From Aggregatilineales bacterium (GTDB taxonomy: Bacteria > Chloroflexota > Anaerolineae > Aggregatilineales > Ch27): a DNA stretch of 64,000 bases. The notes beneath the pieces were generated by a model. The model was not told the DNA's origin. It did not search any database and worked only from the letters and a program-made list of their open reading frames with translations. The translations under genes were made by a program, and so were the position numbers. The stretch covers positions 1 through 64,000 of the forward strand of contig JARKOQ010000122.1 in the NCBI GenBank assembly GCA_029976005.1. The letters run 5' to 3'. Shown here piece by piece: positions 51,078 through 59,661 of this stretch (positions within the stretch are counted from its first letter, which is position 1; every line of letters starts with the position of its first letter).

Positions 51078-52733
51078 CTAGTCGAGCGCGACCTTGCCGC
51101 ACAGGTGGACGCGCACGCCCATCGCGTCGAACATGGCTGCCTTGGCCGCCAGAGCCTTGTCGGCGACGTCGGCCGAGGGGGCGTAGACCACCTGGATGTG
51201 GTTGGCCTTGTGGCGGGCCATGAACTGGTCGCGGCTGACTCCGTATAGCACGGCGCTCATCAGCGGCCAGGCCGGGGTGGTCGCCTGCCAGCGGCGCTGC
51301 GTCTCGGCTTCCGGCAGGGTGACGGCCGCGCCGCGCCCCAGGTCGACGTGCAGCCCGCCGTTCATGACGTACACCCGGCTCCAGACAAGCTCGCCCGGCT
51401 TGCTGACGCCCTTGAGCGTGCCGCCGCCGAAGGGGAAGTACATCGGCGGCTGGCGCTCGCTGGAGGCCTCGGCGTAGCCCCTGGCGAAGTGCGAGGCGGG
51501 CACCGCGCCGGAGATCAGGAAGACCCACACGAAATCATCCAGGCCATCGCCTTTGAAATGTTCGCCCCAGCGCACGTCGTGCAGGGTGGTGGAGGGATCG
51601 AGGCCCATCGCCGTCCAGACCCGGTTGGTCACCAGGGCGTCCAGGGCCGCGCCCTCGTCCACCTCGTTGAAGTGAGGCAGCGCCTTGCCGGCATACAATT
51701 CCTCGCCCGTCTTCGCGTGGTAGACCGGCGGCCGGTCGGGATTGTTGAGCAGACCCTCGACCAGGTCCGAAGCCGGGGCCATGTCCTTGAGGCCCTGCTG
51801 GTACTGGATGCCGATCGCCGCGCAGCCGAAGTCGTGGGCGATCCGCACCGCGGCGATGTACATCTTGCACTGGCCCAGGATTTGCGCGTCGGTCAGGTCC
51901 GTGGCTTCGTTCGGGCCGGTGACGAAGGTCATGCCGCGCGCGTCCAGCCAGGCGCGGACGGCCTGGGCCTCGGCGTCCGTCACCGTGCGCATGGCGGCGA
52001 CCAGGGCCGACTGGCTCAGGCGCTCCTTGTAGACTCCGGCCGGGTTGAGCAGCTCGTCCTCGAGGATGCCGTTGTACATGCCCATGCAGCCCTCGTCGAA
52101 GACGCCCAGGATGGCCTTGTCGTGCTTGAGCTGGGCGGCCAGGGTGCGGCCCAGGACGGCTTCCGGGGCGGGCAGGCGGGCCGGGGTGAGGTCGCGCACG
52201 TGGCTGGTATCGTGGGTGATCGTGCCTTCGCGCAGCCACTGGCGGATGCCGTTTTGGAAGAAGGCGTCGGTGAAGTCCTCGCTCCAGATCGTGCTGTATT
52301 TGACACCCATCTTGGTCAGGCAGCCGTTGAGGTTGAGCATGCCCACCAGACCGGGCCACTGGCCGGCCCAGTTGGCGACGGTCAGGATCGGGCCGCGATG
52401 GGCGCGCAGCCCGGCCAGCACGTGGTGGCTGTACTGCCACACGGCTTCGGCCACGATCAGCCGGGCGTCGGGGTGGATGTTCTTGAAGATGTCCATGCCC
52501 ATCCGCTGGCTGGAGATGAAGCCGTGCTGCTCGACCGGGTCGTAGGGATGGCCGCGCCGGACGGTGATCCCCTCGCGGGCGAAGGCGGCCACGACAGCCT
52601 TTTCCATCGCTTCCTGGGCTGCCCAACATTCCTGGTTGGCGGACAGGCGCAGGTCGCCGCTGGCGACCAGGATGGCCTCGTTGGCGGGGACGGGCGCCGG
52701 CTTGACCACTTCGGGCACTGGATAAACGTTCAT
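51078..52733 (-). CDS. fucI: L-fucose isomerase
   Basis: A 551-residue FucI. The active-site segments of the E. coli enzyme are all seen: NEVDEG (Glu337 equivalent), LHDVRWG (Asp361) and ANHIQ (His528), as well as CMGMYNGILEDELLNPAGVYKERLSQSAL and GIQYQQGLKD. It interconverts L-fucose and L-fuculose with Mn, and many FucI also take D-arabinose. It is slightly shorter than E. coli FucI (591). AGAGGA precedes ATG 52733, which overlaps the stop of the LacI gene. The kinase and fuculose-phosphate aldolase are not adjacent. Confidence 0.93.
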   Translation of the reverse strand: MNVYPVPEVVKPAPVPANEAILVASGDLRLSANQECWAAQEAMEKAVVAAFAREGITVRRGHPYDPVEQHGFISSQRMGMDIFKNIHPDARLIVAEAVWQYSHHVLAGLRAHRGPILTVANWAGQWPGLVGMLNLNGCLTKMGVKYSTIWSEDFTDAFFQNGIRQWLREGTITHDTSHVRDLTPARLPAPEAVLGRTLAAQLKHDKAILGVFDEGCMGMYNGILEDELLNPAGVYKERLSQSALVAAMRTVTDAEAQAVRAWLDARGMTFVTGPNEATDLTDAQILGQCKMYIAAVRIAHDFGCAAIGIQYQQGLKDMAPASDLVEGLLNNPDRPPVYHAKTGEELYAGKALPHFNEVDEGAALDALVTNRVWTAMGLDPSTTLHDVRWGEHFKGDGLDDFVWVFLISGAVPASHFARGYAEASSERQPPMYFPFGGGTLKGVSKPGELVWSRVYVMNGGLHVDLGRGAAVTLPEAETQRRWQATTPAWPLMSAVLYGVSRDQFMARHKANHIQVVYAPSADVADKALAAKAAMFDAMGVRVHLCGKVALD

Positions 52734-53758
52734 CTGCGATCCTCTCTATCTATGGACAAGGGCCTCTGGCTGGACTGGCGAACGCGCAGGCGAGTCTTCA
52801 GCTCGACCTTCTGGAACGGGCGGGATGCGTCCTGGATGCGTTTCATCAGCAGCTCGGCGGCCGTCTGACCCAATTCATAGACCGGCTGTTCGACCACGGT
52901 CAGCGGCGGGTCGATCAGCGCCGCCCAATCGAGGTTGTCGAAGGCCCCCAGCGCGACATCCTCCGGGATGCGCCATCCCCGTTCGCGGATGGCGTTCAGC
53001 GCGCCGAGGGCCAGCAGGTTGTTGCCGCAAAAGAGGGCGGTGGGCCGTTCGGGCAGGTCCAACAGCTCCCCGGCCAGCCGGTCGCCGACCGCCTTGCGCG
53101 GCTGCCCGGTCCGGATCAGGGCCGGATCGACCGGCAGACCGTGGGCCTTGAGGGCCTGGACATATCCTTCGCGCCGCTGGCTGCCGGTGGTCACGACCCT
53201 GGGAGCCAGGATCGCCCCGATCCGGGTGTGGCCCGCGCCGATCAGGTGGCTGACAGCCTGGAACGCGCCCTCGACGTTATCGACCAGCACCGTATCCACC
53301 TGGAGATCGCGCATCTGGCGGTCGACGGCGACCACCGGCACGCCGGCCTCCAGCAGTAGCCGGGCGGGACTGCCGGTTTCGCGGGTGGGCGTGATCAGCA
53401 CGCCGGAGACCTGCTCGGCCTGCATCAGCTCGATGTACAGGCGTTCCTTGTGGATGTCCTCGTCCGAGTTGCACAGGATGACGGCGTACCCGGCCTGCTG
53501 GGCAACGTCCTCCACCGCGCGGACCAGGGCGGTGAAGAAGGGGTTCTGGATGTCGGAGATGATCAGGCCGATCAGGCGCGTCCGTTTGACGCGCAGGCTG
53601 CGGGCCACCCGGCTGGGGCGGTAGCCCAGGGCCTGGATTGCTTCCTGCACGCGCTGGCGGATTTCAGGCCGGACGTGAGGCTTGTCCGTCAGGACGCGCG
53701 AGACGGTCGCATTGGAGACCCCCGCAAGACGTGCCACATCCTTGATCGTGACCGGCAT
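52730..53758 (-). CDS. LacI-family repressor of the fucI operon
   Basis: A 342-residue LacI regulator: helix-turn-helix IKDVARLAGVSNATVSRVLTDKPHV (residues 5-29), hinge, then a PBP1-type sensor (IGLIISDIQNPFFTALVRAVEDVAQ). It is transcribed first and overlaps fucI by 4 nt, so it is the local, probably autoregulated, repressor. Two TGTAATCG/CGATTACA operators lie upstream. The start ATG 53758 has only a weak AGGA. Confidence 0.94.
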   Translation of the reverse strand: MPVTIKDVARLAGVSNATVSRVLTDKPHVRPEIRQRVQEAIQALGYRPSRVARSLRVKRTRLIGLIISDIQNPFFTALVRAVEDVAQQAGYAVILCNSDEDIHKERLYIELMQAEQVSGVLITPTRETGSPARLLLEAGVPVVAVDRQMRDLQVDTVLVDNVEGAFQAVSHLIGAGHTRIGAILAPRVVTTGSQRREGYVQALKAHGLPVDPALIRTGQPRKAVGDRLAGELLDLPERPTALFCGNNLLALGALNAIRERGWRIPEDVALGAFDNLDWAALIDPPLTVVEQPVYELGQTAAELLMKRIQDASRPFQKVELKTRLRVRQSSQRPLSIDREDRR

Positions 53759-53772
53759 AGCTGCATCTGTCC

Positions 53773-53786
53773 TGCAAACGATTACA
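53773..53786. promoter_or_regulatory. LacI operator O2 of the lacI-fucI operon
   Basis: TGCAAACGATTACA, an imperfect copy of the palindrome at 53869-53886 with a conserved CGATTACA half. It lies next to a TATAGC -10-like box (minus strand, 53790-53795), so repressor here would cover the transcription start. Confidence 0.6.
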
Positions 53787-53868
53787 GGTGCTATAGACCA
53801 GAACCCGCCTCGCGTTCGAAAAATAACGCGCTATTTGCCAGGCCGCGAGCCGGGAAAACGAGCCAGAT

Positions 53869-53886
53869 GTTGTAATCGATTACAAC
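53869..53886. promoter_or_regulatory. LacI operator O1 of the lacI-fucI operon
   Basis: GTTGTAATCGATTACAAC, a perfect 18-bp palindrome with central CG. Its centre is about 98 bp from the second site, suitable for DNA looping. Confidence 0.75.
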
Positions 53887-53936
53887 TCCAATAAAGCACC
53901 GAATGGCCGGTCTGTCAATAGGCTCGCCGGCGCGGA

Positions 53937-55814
53937 TCAGCCCTGCCCGCCGATCGTAACCGTGGTGAACAGCCCCACATCGACCGTCAGGCTGATCGTC
54001 TCCCCGTCGCGCACCGGAGTCAGATCGACAGGCTCCCCCAAAAATGCAAGCGCGCTGGCGGTGGGCGGGTCTCCGGGCCAGACAAAGCGCAGGATCACAC
54101 GGCGCGGTTCTGGCTGGAAATCGGCATCCAGCACAGGATTGAACAGCCGCGCCTGCATCTGGTCGCCCTGGCGGAACAGCTCCACGAACAGGCCCTCCCC
54201 GCCTTCCACGCGGATCGGCGTGGTGGCGATCCGGGCGACGGCGTCGGCGATCGATACCGCCGCGACCGGGGGAACCAGGTCGGCCTGATCCCAGGCATCC
54301 CGCGTCAGCGCGTTCCCGATCAGGAGCAACGTGCCGCCGTAGCGGGCGACTTCGCGCCGCACTGCTTCAGTCGCATAGGTGACCTCGGGGAAGATGACGT
54401 AGGGGAAGGCGTGCATGTCCAGGATGTGCTGCTCGGTAAGGATCACGTAGGGCAGGCCCGCCGCGTCGAGTCCGTGCTGGACATCCGCCAGGGCTTGCAG
54501 GCTGGCCCCGCCGCTCTGGTTGCGGGTGCGGCCGGAGTAGATCACGGCGACCTCGGCGGCGGGCTGTGCGCCGTCGTAGGCGGAGGCATGCGCGGCGATC
54601 CAGCGCAGCAGCTCGGCCCGCCAGCCGGCATCGGTCGTCGCGTCGAGCATGGTCGGCGCCTGGGTTTCCCAGAAGGAAAGCTGGTGGGCATAGGTGATGG
54701 CCGCCAGGGCGCGCGAGTCGGGCGCGGCGCTGGCGTAACACAGGCTCCAGTTGACCCGGTTGAAGGCCTGGTAGCGCTTGTAGACATCCCGCGTGAACTG
54801 CCAGTCGTCCAGGGTGAAGGCAATCGCGCCGCCTTCATCCTGACGGTGGCCGAACTCGTGTCCGGCGATGTCGATCGCCACGTCGGCGACGACGGTGTCG
54901 TAACCGGTTTCGAGCGTCCCGGTGTCCGAGTAGCCCGGCCATTCTTCGACGATCAGCCGCAGGTCCGGCTGGACGGCCTGGGCGCGGGCGCGAATCTCGT
55001 CCAGGAAGTCGCGCCAGACGGTCGGCCGCCAGTCCAGCCAGCGCTGGAAGGCCACGCCGTCATCGGCCAGGTGGTAGGGCAGTTCCAGGCCGGTCGCGGC
55101 GCGGAAGGCTGTGGCGCTGAATGCGCTGAAGTCCGCCAGGCGATCGTCGTAGCTGAAGTAGTACGGCACATCGATCCAGAGGCCGTCCGCGCCGAGGCGG
55201 GCGATCCCTTCCGCCCGCGCCAGGATCGCCGCGCGGTAGCCCGGCGCGAGCGGGTTGGCCCAGGCATCGGCGGTATCCTCGTCCAGCCAGAAGGCGTCGA
55301 CCACGCCGGGTTGGAAGGCCATCGGCTGGCCGTGCTGGTCGACCTGGAGCCAGTCGGGATGGACGCGCTCGATCGCGGTTTCGGGACGTTCAGAATAGTT
55401 GAGGGTCTCGATCTCCGCGCCGCTGAAATAGAAGAAGACCTTGATCCCGTAGCGGTGCGCCTCATCGATGATAGCTTCGGCCAGGGGATAGAAGGTCAGG
55501 GCCGGGTCGTTCAGGAAGGCGTCCGTGGTGTTGGTGATGCCCATGTCGGCGTCCAGCCACAGCGCGCCTTCCTCGGCGGCGCGGCGTACGGTGGCGCGGG
55601 CCGCTTGCAGGGCCTCGGCCTCGATCGGCCGGGTGAGGTCGCCCGGATCGAAAGAGTAGCCGACGATGGCCGTCACGGTGGAGGGGACATTGGCGACCGG
55701 CAGGCCGTTCAGCGGGACGAGCGTCCGGCCGGGCGGGTCGGCGGATGCACGTCCCAGACCCGCCAGGAGCAGGATCAGCCCCAGTCCGGCCAGCAAGCCA
55801 CGCTTGAGTGGCAT
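53937..55814 (-). CDS. Secreted glycoside-hydrolase-like protein (TIM barrel plus amidotransferase-like domain)
   Basis: A 625-residue exported protein (leader MPLKRGLLAGLGLILLLAGL). Residues about 50-400 look like an (alpha/beta)8 barrel of hypothetical GH type (GHL6/GH-A clan-like): DEAHRYGIKVFFYFSG, GADGLWIDVPYYFSYDD and RLIVEEWPGY, with Asp and Glu at strand ends. Residues ~430-530 resemble the beta-galactosidase trimerisation fold (LDAAGLPYVILTEQHILDMHAFPYVIFPEVTY), then a beta domain. I cannot name a substrate. AAGGAGAAGG precedes ATG 55814; ATG 55832 is upstream without a site. It ends an Opp-type importer operon, suggesting work on an external oligosaccharide. Confidence 0.7.
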   Translation of the reverse strand: MPLKRGLLAGLGLILLLAGLGRASADPPGRTLVPLNGLPVANVPSTVTAIVGYSFDPGDLTRPIEAEALQAARATVRRAAEEGALWLDADMGITNTTDAFLNDPALTFYPLAEAIIDEAHRYGIKVFFYFSGAEIETLNYSERPETAIERVHPDWLQVDQHGQPMAFQPGVVDAFWLDEDTADAWANPLAPGYRAAILARAEGIARLGADGLWIDVPYYFSYDDRLADFSAFSATAFRAATGLELPYHLADDGVAFQRWLDWRPTVWRDFLDEIRARAQAVQPDLRLIVEEWPGYSDTGTLETGYDTVVADVAIDIAGHEFGHRQDEGGAIAFTLDDWQFTRDVYKRYQAFNRVNWSLCYASAAPDSRALAAITYAHQLSFWETQAPTMLDATTDAGWRAELLRWIAAHASAYDGAQPAAEVAVIYSGRTRNQSGGASLQALADVQHGLDAAGLPYVILTEQHILDMHAFPYVIFPEVTYATEAVRREVARYGGTLLLIGNALTRDAWDQADLVPPVAAVSIADAVARIATTPIRVEGGEGLFVELFRQGDQMQARLFNPVLDADFQPEPRRVILRFVWPGDPPTASALAFLGEPVDLTPVRDGETISLTVDVGLFTTVTIGGQG

Positions 55815-55851
55815 CGCCTTCTCCTTGGGCATTCCGGGCTGGCGAAACGAG

Positions 55852-56100
55852 TCAGCGGTGCTCGTCGGGCGGCTCGTCCGGGGGCTGGCCGCGCCGGGCG
55901 GCCAGCCGTTCCAGCCAGCCGAAGAAGTCCGTGCGGATCAGCAGCACCACGCCCAGGATCAGCGCCCCGCCGATCAGGGCGCTGCACACGCTCACGACGA
56001 ATTCGGCGCTGCCCGGCTTCTGAACGAAGACCATCAGCAGGCCCAGGCCGCCGATGAAAATTCCCAGGCGCAGGAAGCCTTGCAGCGAATCACGACCCAT
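55852..56100 (-). CDS. Small two-TM membrane protein
   Basis: An 82-residue protein with two hydrophobic helices (about 12-26 and 33-55) and a charged tail (RRGQPPDEPPDEHR). No family recognised. It overlaps the end of the ATPase gene by 11 nt and precedes the secreted hydrolase-like gene by 37 nt, so it is translated as part of this operon. Confidence 0.6.
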   Translation of the reverse strand: MGRDSLQGFLRLGIFIGGLGLLMVFVQKPGSAEFVVSVCSALIGGALILGVVLLIRTDFFGWLERLAARRGQPPDEPPDEHR

Positions 56101-57112
56101 GCGCGCGCAGCCCCATGCCCCGCGTCAGCGGCGTGCAGGCCACCGTCTGCCTGCCCTCCGGCGCGGGCTCCAGCACAGGCAGATCGGTGTTGCACACCCC
56201 GTCCACGAAAAACGGGCAGCGCGGATGGAAGGCGCAGCCGGGCGGCACCTCCAGCAGGCTGGGGATGTCCTCGCTGCGGAGCTGCATGCGCTGTTTGCTG
56301 CGCGTGATCTCCGGGTCGGCCTCGGGGATGGCCGAGATCAGGGCGCGGGTGTAGGGATGGGCCGGATGGGCGATGATGTCCGGGGTGGGGCCGACTTCGA
56401 CCACGCGCCCCAGGTACATCACAGCGATCCGCCCGCCCCAGGCGAAGTACTTGGCCAGGGCCAGGTCATGGGTGATGAACACGATCGCGATCCCGTATTC
56501 GTCGCGCAGGCGGTGCAGGGTCTTGAGCAGGCTGACCCGGATGCTGACGTCGACCATGCTGACCGCTTCATCGGCCACGATCAGGCGCGGGTTGACGGTC
56601 AGGGCGCGGGCCACGCTGACTCGCTGGCGCTGGCCGCCGCTGAGCTGGTGCGGGTATTTGTTGACGATATCGCCCGGCGGGGTCAGGTCGACCAGGGTGA
56701 GCAGCTCCCAGATGCGACGGCGCACCGCGCCGCGCCCCTCCACCATCTTGTGGTGGCTCAGGGGGAAGGACAGAATCTGCCCGACCGTGTGGGCGGGGTT
56801 GAGCGAGGCGAACGGGTCCTGGTGGATGATCTGCATCGCCTTGCGGTACTCGGCGCGCTCCTTGCCTTGCAGCCCTTCCACCGGGCGGCCCCGGTAGAGG
56901 ACGTTGCCTTCGGACTGGTTGAGCAGCCCGACCATGATCCGGCCGGTGGTGGTTTTGCCGCAACCGCTTTCACCGACCAGGCACAGGATTTCGCTTTCCT
57001 CCACCGCCAGGTTGATGTTCTGCAGGGCGTTGACGCGCGTCCTGCCCTGCGCGAACGAGCGGTTCACGTGCTGGAGTTCGATGAGCGGAGCCTGAGAGAG
57101 TGTGTCACCCAT
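56090..57112 (-). CDS. Opp/Dpp-type ABC transporter ATP-binding protein, OppF-like
   Basis: A 340-residue ATPase: Walker A GESGCGKTT (residues ~47-55), Q-loop QDPFASLNP, signature LSGGQRQRVSVARAL and Walker B LIVADEAVSMVD, where the usual DEP is DEA. The C-terminal extension has the FeS/Opp-type cysteines (GCAFHPRCPFFVDGVC). It works with the OppD-like ATPase upstream, but 302 nt of hairpin repeats separate the two genes. Confidence 0.92.
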   Translation of the reverse strand: MGDTLSQAPLIELQHVNRSFAQGRTRVNALQNINLAVEESEILCLVGESGCGKTTTGRIMVGLLNQSEGNVLYRGRPVEGLQGKERAEYRKAMQIIHQDPFASLNPAHTVGQILSFPLSHHKMVEGRGAVRRRIWELLTLVDLTPPGDIVNKYPHQLSGGQRQRVSVARALTVNPRLIVADEAVSMVDVSIRVSLLKTLHRLRDEYGIAIVFITHDLALAKYFAWGGRIAVMYLGRVVEVGPTPDIIAHPAHPYTRALISAIPEADPEITRSKQRMQLRSEDIPSLLEVPPGCAFHPRCPFFVDGVCNTDLPVLEPAPEGRQTVACTPLTRGMGLRAHGS

Positions 57113-57193
57113 GAGTCGTGTCCGATCCAGTGAATCTCAGGAAAAGAACCTGGTTATCAGGCTTACTGCGATCTGGGGGATGCGGCCGTTCGA

Positions 57194-57340
57194 TAGCCCG
57201 TGCCGGCAGTTTTGTCGCCGCCAGGTCACGGGCTAGGGATACAAAGTCCGCTGAAGCGGACTCAAAAACCCAAAACGCCAGCCCAAGAGCCTGCTTCAGC
57301 AGGCTTTTTTGACTGTGTAGCCGGGGACTTGAGTCCCCGG
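57194..57340. repeat. Multi-hairpin intergenic repeat inside the Opp operon
   Basis: Four stem-loops in a row: TAGCCCGTG (57194-57202) with 57227-57235; AGTCCGC/GCGGACT (57245-57262); AGCCTGC/GCAGGCT (57288-57305); and CCGGGGACT/AGTCCCCGG (57321-57340). The third is followed by five extra Ts (57306-57310), a plus-strand terminator shape, although both neighbouring genes run on the minus strand. It fills most of the 302-nt gap between the two ATPase genes; no gene is seen there. Confidence 0.65.
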
Positions 57341-57414
57341 CGCGGCTGCTGCGCCACCAGATTGGGTTGCGTCCAATGACCGGATTCATATGTTAACCTT
57401 CATGAAAACGGCGA

Positions 57415-58461
57415 TCACAATCCAGCCGGGCTGTGCTGGCTTTCGGCCAGGCGTTGGCTCTGGGCCAGCACCTGGGCCGATTCGAAGCAGGCCACCTTGT
57501 GGCCGGGCGCTTCCTCCACCAGCGGCGGCACTTCCCGCGCGCAGCGCGGCGTGGCCAGCGGGCAGCGCGGGTGGAACTTGCAGCCGGTTGGCGGCTCGAT
57601 CAGGTCCGGCGGGCTGCCGGGGATGCTGATCAGGTCCTGCGCGCCGCTGCTCAGGGTGGGGACCGCTTCCAGCAGGCCGAAGGTATAGGCGTGCCGCGCC
57701 CGGTAGAACACCTCGTTGACCGGGCCGATCTCCACGATTTCCCCGGCGTACATGGTGGCGACCGTGTCGGCCATCTCCGCCGCGATCGACAGGTCGTGGC
57801 TGATAAAGACGATGCTGAAGCCCATCGACTCGCGCAGTTCCTTGAGCACTTCCAGGATCGTGCGCTGGGTCAGGATGTCCACGGCCGTGGTCGGCTCGTC
57901 CAGGATGACCACCTGTGGGTCGAGCAGGACGCCCATTGCCAGCAGCACCCGCTGGCGCATCCCGCCGCTCAACTCGTGCGGGTAGGCGTTGAAGACCCTG
58001 TCGGGGTCGAGCCGCACCCGGCGAAACAGTTCCAGCATCCGTTTGCGGGTGGCTTCCCGATCCGTCCGGCCGTGAGCGCGGGCCGTGTCGTAGACCATGT
58101 CGCGCACGCGGATCACCGGGTTGAGCGAGTTCAGCGCGGCCTGGAAGACCATGGCGCACTCTGCCCAGCGGAAGTCGCGGAGCTGGCGGTTATTCAGATC
58201 GAGCAGATTGATCACTTCGCCGCCGCGGCTGGCGTACAGGATTTTGCCCTGGTCGATCTGGCCGGTCTTGGGCAGCAGGCGGATGATCCCCAGGCTGAGG
58301 GTCGATTTGCCGCAGCCGCTTTCGCCGATCAGGGCCAGGGTCTCGCCCTTGCGCAGGTCGAACGAGACCCGGTTGACCGCCTGGGTGCGCCCCCGGTGGG
58401 CGAGGTAGCTGATCGAGATGTCCTGAACGCTCAGCACGACGTCTTTAGGCAGCGTATCCAT
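57415..58461 (-). CDS. Opp/Dpp-type ABC transporter ATP-binding protein, OppD-like
   Basis: A 348-residue ATPase: Walker A GESGCGKST, signature LSGGMRQRVLLAMGV, Walker B VVILDEPTTAVD, and the Opp-specific tail GCKFHPRCPLATPRCAREVPPL. ATG 58461 is favoured because AGGA lies 8 nt upstream; ATG 58470 starts 2 nt after the permease stop. The frame is open far upstream but that overlaps the permease gene. It partners the OppF-like ATPase. Confidence 0.93.
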   Translation of the reverse strand: MDTLPKDVVLSVQDISISYLAHRGRTQAVNRVSFDLRKGETLALIGESGCGKSTLSLGIIRLLPKTGQIDQGKILYASRGGEVINLLDLNNRQLRDFRWAECAMVFQAALNSLNPVIRVRDMVYDTARAHGRTDREATRKRMLELFRRVRLDPDRVFNAYPHELSGGMRQRVLLAMGVLLDPQVVILDEPTTAVDILTQRTILEVLKELRESMGFSIVFISHDLSIAAEMADTVATMYAGEIVEIGPVNEVFYRARHAYTFGLLEAVPTLSSGAQDLISIPGSPPDLIEPPTGCKFHPRCPLATPRCAREVPPLVEEAPGHKVACFESAQVLAQSQRLAESQHSPAGL

Positions 58462-58471
58462 GCGGTGCATC

Positions 58472-59659
58472 CTAGAGGCCGGCGCGCAGGCGGGGATTGA
58501 AGACTTCCTCCAGCGAGCGCGTGAAAAGAACCAGAGAAAGTTGGAAAAGCGCCACGGCCAGCACCGGCGAGAGCAGCATGCTGGCGGCACTCGCCGAGAA
58601 TAGCGCCCCCTGCGAGCGCCCCATGAAGATCATCACGCCCCAGTCCGGCTCGGTGAAGGGCACCATCCCCAGGAAAACCAGGCCGACGATGGCGTACATG
58701 GCCCCCCGGATGGAGAAGATCGTGCTGATCACGATGTAGCTGATCATCTGGGGCAGCACCTCGCGCAGCACGATGTGCGGCAGGCCCAGGTCCAGGGCGT
58801 AAGCCGCCTCCACGTAGTCGCGCTCGCGCAGGCTGAGCACCTGGGCGCGCACCGCGCGCATCAGGGTCGGCCAGTCCAGCACGGCCAGCAGCAGGGCCAG
58901 GAAGAAGCGATCCTTGAAGCTGATCAGGCCGGCCAGCACCACCAGCAGCGGAAACTGGGGGATGGTCAGGATGAAGTTGGCGACGGCATTCATCAGTCGG
59001 TCGGGCAGGCCGCCGACCAAGGCGGCGATTGCCCCCAGGATCACGGCGATGACCGAGGTGAGCACGCCTGCCTCAACGGCGGTGACGATCAGGGCGCGCC
59101 CGCCGTGGACGATGTGCGAGAGGATGTCGCGGCCCTGCCAATCCAGGCCCAGCGGGAACTCCGCCGACGGCCCCTGGAACAGGGTGATCGCGCCCTCCTG
59201 GCGGCGGTCGTAGTAGTGCGGCTCGCCGTCGTAGGGGATCACCATCGGGCCGAAGATGGTCAGCATGAAGAAAAAGGCCAGCCCCAGGAAACCCAGGAAG
59301 CCCGCCTTGTTGCGTACCAGGGCGCGGAGGCCCACCCGGATCGAGCGGCCCAGGGTCGCCAGGCGGCGCGTGATCATCGCACCGAAGGTTTCCTCGAAGT
59401 CGACTTCCTCAATCGTGGCCCGCGACAGGAAGGGATCGTCCCTGTCGGTGTAGGTGTAGGAGATCACCACGGCGACCGCCAGGACGATCATCGGCAGGCC
59501 GCCCAGCACGTTGCAGGCGAAGCCGCTGAACAGGCAGGCCAGGAAGCCGAGGAGGCCCGGCCCGAACGTTCGCCGGCGGATGCCGATGATCAGCGGCACG
59601 AGGCCGCACAGCGCGCCGATGACGAATCCGGTGGGACTGGCGACGCTTTGCAGGTCCAT
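58472..59659 (-). CDS. Opp/Dpp-type permease, DppC-like with extra N-terminal TM domain
   Basis: A 395-residue permease, about 100 residues longer than usual. Residues 1-70 form two or three additional hydrophobic helices (FVIGALCGLVPLIIGI, MIVLAVAVVISYTYT), then a linker, then a normal DppC core: LGLDWQGRDILSHIVHGGRAL, six TM helices and an EAA loop RDYVEAAYALDLGLPHIVLREVLPQ. AAGGA precedes ATG 59659. It lies 2 nt after the DppB-like gene. It could be a fusion with a small membrane protein. Confidence 0.9.
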   Translation of the reverse strand: MDLQSVASPTGFVIGALCGLVPLIIGIRRRTFGPGLLGFLACLFSGFACNVLGGLPMIVLAVAVVISYTYTDRDDPFLSRATIEEVDFEETFGAMITRRLATLGRSIRVGLRALVRNKAGFLGFLGLAFFFMLTIFGPMVIPYDGEPHYYDRRQEGAITLFQGPSAEFPLGLDWQGRDILSHIVHGGRALIVTAVEAGVLTSVIAVILGAIAALVGGLPDRLMNAVANFILTIPQFPLLVVLAGLISFKDRFFLALLLAVLDWPTLMRAVRAQVLSLRERDYVEAAYALDLGLPHIVLREVLPQMISYIVISTIFSIRGAMYAIVGLVFLGMVPFTEPDWGVMIFMGRSQGALFSASAASMLLSPVLAVALFQLSLVLFTRSLEEVFNPRLRAGL

Positions 59660-59661
59660 GG

